This document shows positions 20,635-30,300 of a DNA stretch of 64,000 nucleotides, in pieces. Within the stretch, counting starts at the first letter, position 1, and every line of letters begins with the position of its first letter. The notes below the pieces were generated by a model. The model searched no databases, was not told the DNA's origin, and saw only the letters and a list, made by a program, of their open reading frames with translations. The translations under genes and the position numbers were made by a program. Where the stretch lies: contig OU015649.1 of NCBI GenBank assembly GCA_907165275.2, forward strand, positions 6,726,001 to 6,790,000, in the 5' to 3' direction. The DNA is from Zygaena filipendulae. Taxonomy: Eukaryota > Arthropoda > Insecta > Lepidoptera > Zygaenidae.

Positions 20635-23600
20635 TTAAACATGAAATAATTTGGTATTATTTTTATGAACAATGTATTCTTTGTTATTTTTTAATATTTT
20701 CACGTTACAACACAAATCTTCAATTACCTTAAATGGTCCATTAAAATTTTTATCCAATTTGTCACCAGTTTGGTTTTTCAATAACAATAAGTCACCTTTT
20801 TTGTATGTGACAGGGTTAATATTCTTATCATACATATATTTCCTTAATTGCTTATTTTCTAAAAGATTTTTATGAGCATCCGTTTGGGCTTTCTGTAACC
20901 TATATTTTAATTCAAATGGATAATCGTCAAAATTATACATAGGATCTACTTGAGACTTAAGATTACTTGGCAAATTACAAAGTTTTCCAAATACAAGTTC
21001 AAATGGTGTATATTTCGTACTTGAATGAACTGATGTATTATAAGAAAAGCACCAGTAGGGTAACCAATTACTCCAATCGTTTTTGTTATTTGAACACTGA
21101 ATTCTTAAATATGCACCTAAACTTTTGTGTGTATTTTCCAAAGATCCTAATGTTTCATGATGATACGCTGTAGAGTTTAATTTCGTTATATTCAATAATT
21201 TGCAAACTTCAGACATGGTAGAGGACATAAATTCTGTTCCATTATCGGTTATTATTTCTCTTGGAATCCCATACCTTAAAATAAAATTTCTAACTAACTC
21301 TCTAGCAACTATTTCCGTTTCCTTTGTTCTTAAAGGATAAGCTTCAACGTATTTAGTTAAATCGCACTGAAGCGTTAAAATATACTTAAAATTATAATCA
21401 TCTTGTTCTAAGGGTCCCATTAAATCTAAACTAAGTCTATCAAAAGCTGTATTTGCAGTGGTTGTTATAACCATTGGCTGCTTTATGTTCCTATTTGGAA
21501 ATTTCTGTATTTGACACTGTTTGCATTTATTTACATATTCAATGACGTCATTACTTATTCCTGGCCAGAAGTAATACTTTTTTATATTATTCAACATCCT
21601 ATTAACTCCCGCGTGACCGCTGGTCGGTAATAGATGGAAATCATTTAAAATAACAGTTTTCTCGTCTTTATCGTCGATTCGAATCATATTATTAATAACA
21701 AGTAATCTCGGTGAATTTGGTACGTTTTTCATTTCCTTCACCAAATTCTTTATACAATAAATATTTTCTTTATTTCGAGAAATTATCAATTCGTTAATAT
21801 TATTATTTCTACACATAGCTTCTAATTCTCTCGCTAACACTGGTACAGTCGATAACGATCGAGATATCAGATAAATAGTAGATTTCGAAGGCATAAATAT
21901 ACAGTTACCTGTATCGCTAGCGTTTATTACTACATTTTTTAAATGTGGTTGCCTTTTACAAATAACTAATTCAATTGTATCTGCTGGTTTTTTGAGAATT
22001 TCTACAACTTTAGGTTGATCAGGCCTAGAAGATGCAGGACTCTCTGAGGACGATGTCGAGTTGAGAGCGTCAGCTTCTAATCTCTTTTTCTGAGCTCGTG
22101 TAATGACCGATACTACATTTTCTCTCATTTCTTTCAACTTTGAACAAGTTATCGGGATTCGACTTAATGCGTCTGCAGCAGCATTATTTCGACCCGGGAC
22201 ATACTCTATTTCAAAATCGAATTCTTCTAAATATAGTCTAAATTTTGTCAATCTACTCGAAGGATCTGTCATGTTAAAAAGATAAATAAGTGGCTTATGG
22301 TCAGTAACAATTTTAAATTTACGACCATACAAATAAGGTCTAAAATGTCTTGTCGCCCATACTATCGCTAATAATTCCAAGTCAATAATAGGATATCTTG
22401 TTTCTGCTGGTTTCAAGTTGCGGCTGGCGTACGCTACAACTTGTCCATTGTTATTAGATAGTATGGCGCCTAAGCCTACTTTTGATGCGTCAGTCTGTAA
22501 CCTGAATATATTATTTTCTGAAAAATCTGGATACTGTAAAACAGGTGGGCTCACTAAAGCGTTTTTCAGATCCTGAAATGCTAATTCACACTGTTGCGAC
22601 CAAACAAAAGTTACATTTTTCTTACACAGTTGATTTAAGGGGTAGGCAATATTAGCAAAGTTTTTTATAAACCTTCTATAATAGTTTGCAAAGGCAACGA
22701 ATCGTTTGACTTCATCAGTGTTCGTTGGCCTGGGGTAATGATTTAAAGTTTCTATTTTCGCTGGGTCGGGCAATATACCGTTGGAAGTAATTTTATGACC
22801 TAAATACATTATTTCAGTTCTTAAAAATTCGCATTTCATCGGATTTAATTTAAGATTTACTTTTCTTAATCTTTCTAAAACTTTAATAAGATTTCTATTG
22901 TGAGAAACTAGTGAATTTTCTATTACAATACAATCATCTAAGTAAATAAAACATTGTTTGTAATTTAATCCAGACATAGCGATTGTCATTAACCTTGAAA
23001 ACACACTGGGACTTGTTTTTAATCCCATAGGGCATCTTTTCATTTGATACATTTTATCCGTTGTAAAAGCAGTTAATTTACGAGATTTTTCATCTATAGA
23101 AATTTGATAACTTTTATCTACGTTAAATGCCGTGTATTTTCGGGATTCTGGTTCTAAAGACAACTGATAGTAGCTCTGTGATAAGTCTAATTTTGAAAAA
23201 TATACACTACCTGACAATGAGTCTAATATTTCTGAAATATTCGGTAGAGGAAACTTATCATCCTGTATTTTATTATTTAGCTGTCTGTAATCTATAACTA
23301 ATCTCCATTTTTTCTCGCCAGATTTATTTGTTTTCTTTGGTACGAGAAGAACAGGACTAGACCATTCGGAAGTGGTCTCTTCTATGATGTCATTATCTAA
23401 CATTTCCTGAATCTGTCGTTGAACTTCATTTTTTAAAGCATGTGGAGTTCTATAAGGCTTAATATACACTGGAGTAGCATTGTCCTTCAATTTAATAGAA
23501 TGTTGTAATAAATTAGTGACAGATAACTTATCGCCGGGAAGTTGAAAAACATCTGCGTATTTTGCACATATTTTTTCAATGCATAACCTTTCTTCCCTGT

Positions 23601-24366
23601 TTAAATAATCTAATTCAAGTAAGTCAAATAATAACTTAACGCGATCAGCATTTATTTTTTGTTCGCTAAAATCGCATGATTCAAAACTATTTAAACTATA
23701 TGTTTCTAAGTCTGAAAAATCTAACTTAAATTCTTCATCAGTAGTGTTCAATATTCGTACTGGAATTAACCCCTTTTCGGGTTTTGCAATAATTCCCGCT
23801 ATGAAAACACCTTTACAAATCTCTTTTGCTAAGATTACGCAATCATCGTAATGTTTTGTAGGTACACGTTTAATAACTTCGCAACGCGGCGGTATAATGT
23901 GTCTATACCTATTCATATCGTTAATATTAATCGTCACCGATAGATCATTGTTTCTCAAAACTATAGTGTTCATTTCATAATCAATAATAGCTTTATATTT
24001 ACTTAGAAAATTTTGGCCTAATATCCCGTCAGCCATACAAGATAAGTTTTTAAATATATAAAATTTTTGCCTAAAAACTATTCCACCTATCTCTAAATCA
24101 AAGTATGTGTACCCTTCGGATTCTAATTGTCCACACACACCTTTTATCGATATTAATTCTTTATAAATTTTAATATTATTAAAATAATTCTTATTACTTT
24201 CTATCCACTCGTGTTTGACAACACATAAGTTTGCTCCGCTGTCTACTAATAATTTAATATTAAAGTTTATTCCTAAACTACATGTAATTATACTGCTGTT
24301 ATTAAAATTATAAACAAAATTATCAATTACTTTGGCGACGAAAAAATTCTGACGACTTCGCTTGAG
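20635..24366 (-). CDS. Pol polyprotein: protease, RT, RNase H, integrase
   Basis: This continuous frame covers the enzymes of the LTR element. The protease site LLVDSGAN lies at about 24215-24240, upstream of the first conventional start, so the frame is taken from the last upstream stop (24367) and is probably reached by frameshift from gag. Next come an RT with KLDLSQSYYQL, KRCPMGLKTSPSVF and the active-site YLDD, and an RNase H with QTDASKVGLGAI and VTDHKPL. The integrase has an HHCC zinc motif (GHAGVNRML...CKQCQ) and DDE residues in LSLDLMGP, ITDNGTEF and LGSLENTH. The C-terminus ends HKNNTKLFHV. All active-site residues are present. A tandem 60-nt in-frame duplication lies at 23050-23170 between RT motifs. 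There is no premature stop over more than 1200 codons. Confidence 0.93.
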   Translation of the reverse strand, partial: LKRSRQNFFVAKVIDNFVYNFNNSSIITCSLGINFNIKLLVDSGANLCVVKHEWIESNKNYFNNIKIYKELISIKGVCGQLESEGYTYFDLEIGGIVFRQKFYIFKNLSCMADGILGQNFLSKYKAIIDYEMNTIVLRNNDLSVTININDMNRYRHIIPPRCEVIKRVPTKHYDDCVILAKEICKGVFIAGIIAKPEKGLIPVRILNTTDEEFKLDFSDLETYSLNSFESCDFSEQKINADRVKLLFDLLELDYLNREERLCIEKICAKYADVFQLPGDKLSVTNLLQHSIKLKDNATPVYIKPYRTPHALKNEVQRQIQEMLDNDIIEETTSEWSSPVLLVPKKTNKSGEKKWRLVIDYRQLNNKIQDDKFPLPNISEILDSLSGSVYFSKLDLSQSYYQLSLEPESRKYTAFNVDKSYQISIDEKSRKLTAFTTDKMYQMKRCPMGLKTSPSVFSRLMTIAMSGLNYKQCFIYLDDCIVIENSLVSHNRNLIKVLERLRKVNLKLNPMKCEFLRTEIMYLGHKITSNGILPDPAKIETLNHYPRPTNTDEVKRFVAFANYYRRFIKNFANIAYPLNQLCKKNVTFVWSQQCELAFQDLKNALVSPPVLQYPDFSENNIFRLQTDASKVGLGAILSNNNGQVVAYASRNLKPAETRYPIIDLELLAIVWATRHFRPYLYGRKFKIVTDHKPLIYLFNMTDPSSRLTKFRLYLEEFDFEIEYVPGRNNAAADALSRIPITCSKLKEMRENVVSVITRAQKKRLEADALNSTSSSESPASSRPDQPKVVEILKKPADTIELVICKRQPHLKNVVINASDTGNCIFMPSKSTIYLISRSLSTVPVLARELEAMCRNNNINELIISRNKENIYCIKNLVKEMKNVPNSPRLLVINNMIRIDDKDEKTVILNDFHLLPTSGHAGVNRMLNNIKKYYFWPGISNDVIEYVNKCKQCQIQKFPNRNIKQPMVITTTANTAFDRLSLDLMGPLEQDDYNFKYILTLQCDLTKYVEAYPLRTKETEIVARELVRNFILRYGIPREIITDNGTEFMSSTMSEVCKLLNITKLNSTAYHHETLGSLENTHKSLGAYLRIQCSNNKNDWSNWLPYWCFSYNTSVHSSTKYTPFELVFGKLCNLPSNLKSQVDPMYNFDDYPFELKYRLQKAQTDAHKNLLENKQLRKYMYDKNINPVTYKKGDLLLLKNQTGDKLDKNFNGPFKVIEDLCCNVKILKNNKEYIVHKNNTKLFHV

Positions 24367-25208
24367 CTAAGGTATCATCGCGCTGAATGTGATGAACTCG
24401 CGGAAAGTGGGCACGCGACTCCACTGCACGTGAGCGCATGCGGCCTCGATTCGTCGGTGCTGGGTTAGCATACCTAGGCTTCCAATTACTACGGTTGTTA
24501 TTGTTTAAGTAGTTACTATGTTGAAATCGTTTATTAAAATTACTATTACGAAATTGCGAATTATATCTATATGAATTATTTTGATTTTGTCTGTATGTTA
24601 CTTTCATAACCTGATGGGTTACAGACATAGATTGCTCATCCAAAGCTGTTGAAATAGCTTCTGGTAAGGATGAGAATTGTCTGGAAGCGATTATTGTGCT
24701 TAATCTCTGAACTATACTTGGACTTTAAACGAAGTTTCGCACTGGCTGAAAGTCGCGTTTTTAGAACAAATTCAATTAATAGAGGCTTAGATGCAATATT
24801 AATCATAGAATCGTGTAACTTGATCCCATCGATTAATTGTTTCGTAATATTCTCTACTCCTGTCATAATGGGCAATAAGGCAAGAGCCGTTTTTAAATCA
24901 AAATTATCGGTAGCCATTTTACTTTCTATCGACTCACTGCAATGTACTAAGGAATTAATTTTTCTATATAAACTATGAATGTCGTCCACTAGTCGATTAA
25001 TTAATAAGGTATCACTAACATTTAATTCTGATCTCGTTATCTTAGATTGGATACCTAGTAATAACACATCTAATTGGCTATACACAATTCGAGCTTCTTC
25101 AAGTTTTTTGTGACCGATCTCTGTGTTTCTACGAGATGGACCTATTTTACTTAGATAAGTTTTTAATTGCTGTAACTCTAAATATATCTTATTTAATTCA
25201 TCTATCAT
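24323..25208 (-). pseudogene. gag of the LTR element, frameshifted
   Basis: Starting at the ATG at 25206-25208 (MIDELNKIYLELQQLKTYL), a coiled-coil-like gag frame runs to about 24730 and then continues out of frame to a stop at 24636. The homologous continuation (SSLPEAISTALDEQSMSV, then an Asn/Arg-rich basic tail) is in the next frame down to 24323, implying a one-base indel near 24725. No CCHC zinc knuckle is visible. The second part overlaps the pol frame by 44 nt at 24323-24366, one nucleotide out of register (+1 or -2). Confidence 0.75.
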
Positions 25209-25778
25209 ATCGATTTATTATTACAAGAAGTTATCCAACATCTTTGCTAGCCAAATAAAACAATACCTAATACCTAACACAAAACACACTGTAGTACAAT
25301 AAACAACAAATTTAAACTAGTATTAAATTACGACTTACATTACGGTAGAAAATTTCGCAACACCATTATGTACGCTCGCCGGACGCCGTGGTCTCGCTGT
25401 TGCTGGGCAGGAACCTCTCTTCGTGGCAGCTGTAGATTCCGCTTCAGCTTCAGCTTCTCCGCTGACTGTGGGCCGGGCTATACCCTGGACTCCGTGGGCC
25501 GGGATTACCCTGGACACCGCTCCTTCAATTCTTGACGCGTTGACGTGACGTGAATTTTTGAAAGATGCGCCGCGATTTATTTTGGTATTTATTTGAATGA
25601 ATTATATTATCTTCTTTTCTTCTGATGTTATGGCCATTTCTTATGTCTTCAGAATTTATAATTTATGTTCTTCATTATTATTTTTTTTTGCAGTATTTGT
25701 TATTGTTGATCTTCATAACTTTTTCGTTTTTTTTTAAGTAGTCTTCTTTAAAGTGTTGGGTTTTCGGCAGGGTCGCCA
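25209..25778 (-). other. Untranslated leader and primer-binding site of the LTR element
   Basis: 570 bp between the 5' LTR and gag. The 18 nt next to the LTR are the primer site. The rest includes a GC-richer patch at 25370-25540 with no supported ORF. Confidence 0.6.
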
Positions 25779-25938
25779 TGTAATGGTTGGTGCGACGAGG
25801 AGACAAATAAAACCATCTCGGCCGGTGATAATAATAAAAGTTCACGTTTATTTAAAATGTACAACAATTTATAGGCTAATTAATTCTATGTCAGCAAACC
25901 TTAATTCTATGTGTGTGTGCAACTGTTCATACACTACA
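25779..25938 (-). repeat. 5' LTR of the Ty3/gypsy-type element
   Basis: This 160-bp LTR matches the one at 20341-20500. It would contain the element promoter; no clear TATA box is evident. Confidence 0.9.
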
Positions 25939-26769
25939 AAAACACACGTAATATTATTATTGGTTTGTTTTACCACTGATCGGTTTGAATTCGGTGAGAA
26001 GCCCGCTGGTGTCTGCCCACTTGGGTTGTTCTGCTCACGAAGAGCTGGTGGCGGGAGTCGACTTAGCCCATCTACCCCCTGACCCCTCCATATTTGGCTT
26101 TTCACCGACTTCATACCGATCAGTGGTAGCACAAACCAATAATAATATTACGTGTGTTTTTGTCTTTTGGAATTAATCGGTATTTTGTTATTTTTAGCTT
26201 TTTATTCTTGGCTTTTTTAGTTTTGTGTTTTTGGAAGTCGGTTTTAATTTTTTTGTTAAAATTTTGTTTATTTTTCGCTTTTAAGTGACTTAGTTCGTAA
26301 TTTCTCTAAGTTACAATAGCCTAATGTTAACTGCTCATCACCTTTTACAAAATATTGCTTTTCCCGACGCAGGGACGTTAATTGTTGAGGAGTTCTCCTA
26401 GTATATGACCATCAGTTCCACTTCACCATATATATTGTGACGGGCATAAAGTGTTTAGAAACTTATTAAGTTAACGATTCAGAACCCGTGAAATACGTAT
26501 AATTGAGTAGTTCCGATGACCATCAGTGTTCTTTATCATCAGTTCCACTTCTTCAAATTTTGCTTTCCGCAAATAAACGTTTTACTATAAAAAATACCAA
26601 AATCGCTATAGGTGTGCCTATAATTTTTGAAGAGTTCCCTCGATTTCTCCAAGATCCCATCAACAGATCCCGACTTGGTGGCAATGGGACCTAATTGGGA
26701 GTAAACCCTTTCAAAAAAAAAAAAAATTTCCCAAATAGGTCCAACCGTCTTCGAGTAATCGGTGAACAT

Positions 26770-26800
<31 letters not shown>

Positions 26801-26944
26801 CATACAATCGAACATAGAACCTCCTCCTTTTTGGAAGTCGGTTAAAAATTCACAATGATCGGTTGAGCCGTTAAGGAGTGGAAGCGTTACAGACAGATAG
26901 AAAGACAGACAGCGTTACATTCACATTAAATTTATAATATTATA

Positions 26945-27070
26945 CTAGCTGTTCCCCGCGGTTTCACCCGCGTTAATTTCAGAGTTTCATGATGATTAGT
27001 TGCGACGTTAAGGCGTGAAAGCGTAACAAACCAACAAACAAACAAATAAACCTTCGCATTTATAATATCA
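26945..27070 (-). mobile_element. Helitron-like element, body type E
   Basis: Type E bodies carry GTTACGCTTTCACGCCTTAA on the minus strand and the common hairpin CCGCGGTTTCACCCGCG next to CTAG. This copy is internally shortened and ends about 240 bp before the adenylyl cyclase start codon. Confidence 0.6.
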
Positions 27071-27313
27071 GTAAGAATTAGTAGGGATTATGTATGACAG
27101 CTAACATAAGTGTGGAGTCAAGTGGATATTATGTTTTGTGAAATGTTATCATCCCTAAGCCAAATACCACTTAATGCTAATTACTGTTTCAGAGTCAATA
27201 ATAACTAGATGAATTTAATGTTAAAAAGTTTTAAGCAACTTTGATTATTAATATGTATTAACATAACAAATGAGTGGCCAACATGAATTGAGTATGCCTA
27301 AATATTGAAAGAA

Positions 27314-30300
27314 ATGGAGAAGTCGGTTCAAGAGCAGAAGTTAAGTAAATTTTTTTGTCAATCCGAACTTTTACGACCACCATGGGGATTCTCACACCTG
27401 GGAGAGGAGCAGCTGTATTCAGAGTATACGCAGCGACAACAGCAGAGAGCAATACCTCGCCTTCTTTTCGTCGGGCTGCTGCTGCAATTGTTTGCCGCAC
27501 TCGTGCCAGGGGAGCGCGACCTGCGCTTTGCATACGTTTCAATAGCGGTTGCAATGCTGATCAATTTGATGTTGCTCGGAATGTACTTTTGCTTTCATTG
27601 GATACGGCCTGCGATAAGCCATATTACCTGGTTCGCCTTGTGGCTTCAACTTCTGGTGAGCGCCTCCCGAAGACTTGGTGACTCATACAACGAACTATTG
27701 GGTTGGGCTGTCGTTTTCCAATATTTAACAATAGTTGCACTACCGTTTCACTACCTTCTGCTGGTGTTTTATAGCATTGTTTCGTTTACCGCATATCTTT
27801 TAATACAATATCACAATGCTATGACTTCAGAAAGTCAACTCGCTGATGACTTTAGTTACCAAGTAAGTAAAATTAAATATGAATTTATTCACGGTTTTTA
27901 ATTTTTTCATCAAAATTGATAGTTTCTATTGTTTTAGCAATTAGCTAATGGTACCTTCCTGCTTGGGGCTATGTTGCTGGGTGGAACAACATATTTCGTC
28001 GGCGAGTGGCAACAGAGAAACTCTTTTCAAGAGACTAAAAAGAGTTTGCACGACAAACTTACCATTGAACAGCAAAGCAAAGAGCAAGTGTGTCATTATA
28101 ACAACTATGTTCAATATATCGCTACTCGTTCAAAGAAAACATAAATTACCAATTTATACATTTTAGGAGCGGTTGTTACTTTCTGTTCTTCCTGAACATG
28201 TCGCCGTACAGATGCGTAAAGATTTGGGTCTTATCGACACGCAGTTTAAAAAAATTTATATGTCAAGACATGAAAATGTGAGGTAAATAAGCCTGTAGTG
28301 TAGGTACTGCAACGTACTGTAAATTAGTTTTGAATTAAAAACAAATGTTAAAAGCGTATGTATTATCTACCATAGTATCTTGTATGCAGACATCGTGGGT
28401 TTCACAGCCATTTCGTCGACATACTCGGCGCAAGACCTCGTGGCCATACTCAATGAACTGTTTGCACGATTTGACAGACTCGCTGAGGTAATTAATATAC
28501 ATATAAAGATATCCCATGCATTCAAAGCTTACCCAATTCGTTTGAACGTAACGCATAAATGCACAGATTAAAAATACTTTCAGAAATATCAGCAGCTGAG
28601 GATAAAAATTCTTGGTGACTGTTATTATTGTATCAGTGGAGCACCAGTGGAGCATCCGGATCACGCTGTCCTTTGTGTCCACATGGGGCTGTCAATGGTG
28701 AAGGCGATAAAGTACGTAAGATATACAAGTGAGAACGTTATGAGTCATTGCATTACTCACTGTGAATTAATGACGATTTTCTTGGTACTTATATAGGTAT
28801 GTGCAGCAAACAACAAACTCACCGGTGGATATGCGCGTCGGCATCCACACAGGAGCGGTGCTCGCTGGCGTGCTCGGCCAACGGCAATGGCAGTTCGACG
28901 TGTACTCGCGAGATGTTGAGCTCGCCAACAAAATGGAAAGCAGTGGCATGGCGGGGTATTCATTTTTTGAAATGAAACTTCTTTATGCATGATATGCGTG
29001 ATGTGCGTAAAACTTGAAAATAAAAAAATCGATTCTGATGCAAAGAGGTTTCCCTATCACATAGTTTATTGCAATGGCTTTGTTCTTATGACCATATAAG
29101 AAAAAAGCTTATTAACCCTAACTTTCATAAGTAGAATCATCATCTTATATAATTTTCAACAAAAGGCGCGTTAGGGTATGCAGACTTCTCCATTACTTTT
29201 TGACAATAAATCCATCAACAGAAACCTTTATTCGTATAATTTAGTTAGGTAAATTATCATTCTCAATGAGGATTTTTTGGTGTGAATGATATAGGGCGTC
29301 GCGTACCTTTGCTTGCGTACTTCATATAGGCATGCTAGGTGAAAACGCTGAACAATCGCCAATGTGCTTATTATAATGTCAAAAAGCGGGGAAGTTCCCA
29401 TTCCCATTCCAGGTCGGCAACGCACCTATGCCTTCTGATGTTGCGGATGTCCATGGGCGGCGATTTTCACTTACCATCAGGTGTACTACCCGTGTGCCCG
29501 TTTGCCCCCTATGACATAAATAACAAGTATGAGTCAGACTTGCCCACCGAGGGTTCCCTACAAATTTGTAGTATAGTTTTTAATTTTTTTTTGTACTTGA
29601 AGTATAAGACAAAATTACTTGCAAAATTTCATAGATCTAAATCAACGGAAAGTAGGTATCTACCCTATAAATTTTGACTCTCTTGAGAGTGTAGAAATAC
29701 ACGTTTGTGGCATAAACGACCGTATTTTTTTTAACGGTAATTCAGGAGTTTTTGTTTCTCAGCTTCAAAGAGGTTTTATAATTTCAACTCGATATAAAAT
29801 TTCTCGAGGGTTCTCGAGATAAAAGGTCTTGAAAGACAGATGGTCAGACAGACAGACCGACAGACAGGCGGATTACAAAGTGATCCTATAAGGGTTCCGT
29901 TTTTTTCCTTTTGAGGCACGGAACCCTAAAAATGTAGGTCAATTTTATCTAAATGCATAATTTGTTCTATGTGGAAAGTTACAATGCACACGAAGCTTTA
30001 TAACAAGTATTTTTTTATTTTTCTAGACGAGTTCACATATCAGAAGTGACTCTGAGCTTTCTGAACAATGAGTTTGAAGTGGAACCAGCCCACGGAGAGA
30101 AACGCGAGGAGATGCTCCGCCAAGCCGGAATTAAAACGTATTTTATCGTGCGCGTACTCAAACCCGTAAGTTGTAGAATGTTTATTCATTCGAAAATTTA
30201 TTTAGGTACTAGCTGTGCCCTGTGGTTTCACCCGCGGTAATTTCGGAGTTCCCGTGGGAATTCCGGTATAAAAAGTACCCTATGTCACTCAGGATCACCG

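Larger units (their letters stand above)
20341..25938 (-). mobile_element. Ty3/gypsy-type LTR retrotransposon, full length
   Basis: The element is 5598 bp and reads on the minus strand. LTRs lie at 20341-20500 and 25779-25938 (160 bp each, TG...CA ends). A 4-bp AAAA duplication is at 20337-20340 and 25939-25942. The primer-binding site next to the right LTR reads TGGCGACCCTGCCG on the minus strand, a tRNA-Arg-like match known from several gypsy families. The polypurine tract TTGAGGGGAGG adjoins the left LTR. Gene order is gag, protease, reverse transcriptase, RNase H, integrase; no envelope gene is seen. The LTRs appear nearly or fully identical by eye, suggesting a young insertion, although gag is frameshifted. 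Confidence 0.93.
20239..26849 (-). mobile_element. Element X copy 3, split by an LTR retrotransposon
   Basis: It reads on the minus strand from 26849 (AACCGACTTCC end) through a body with a single internal unit to the palindromic tail. The tail is interrupted at 20341-25938 by a complete LTR element. The halves rejoin to match copy 2 across ...AAAAGACAAAAACACACG.... Confidence 0.75.
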
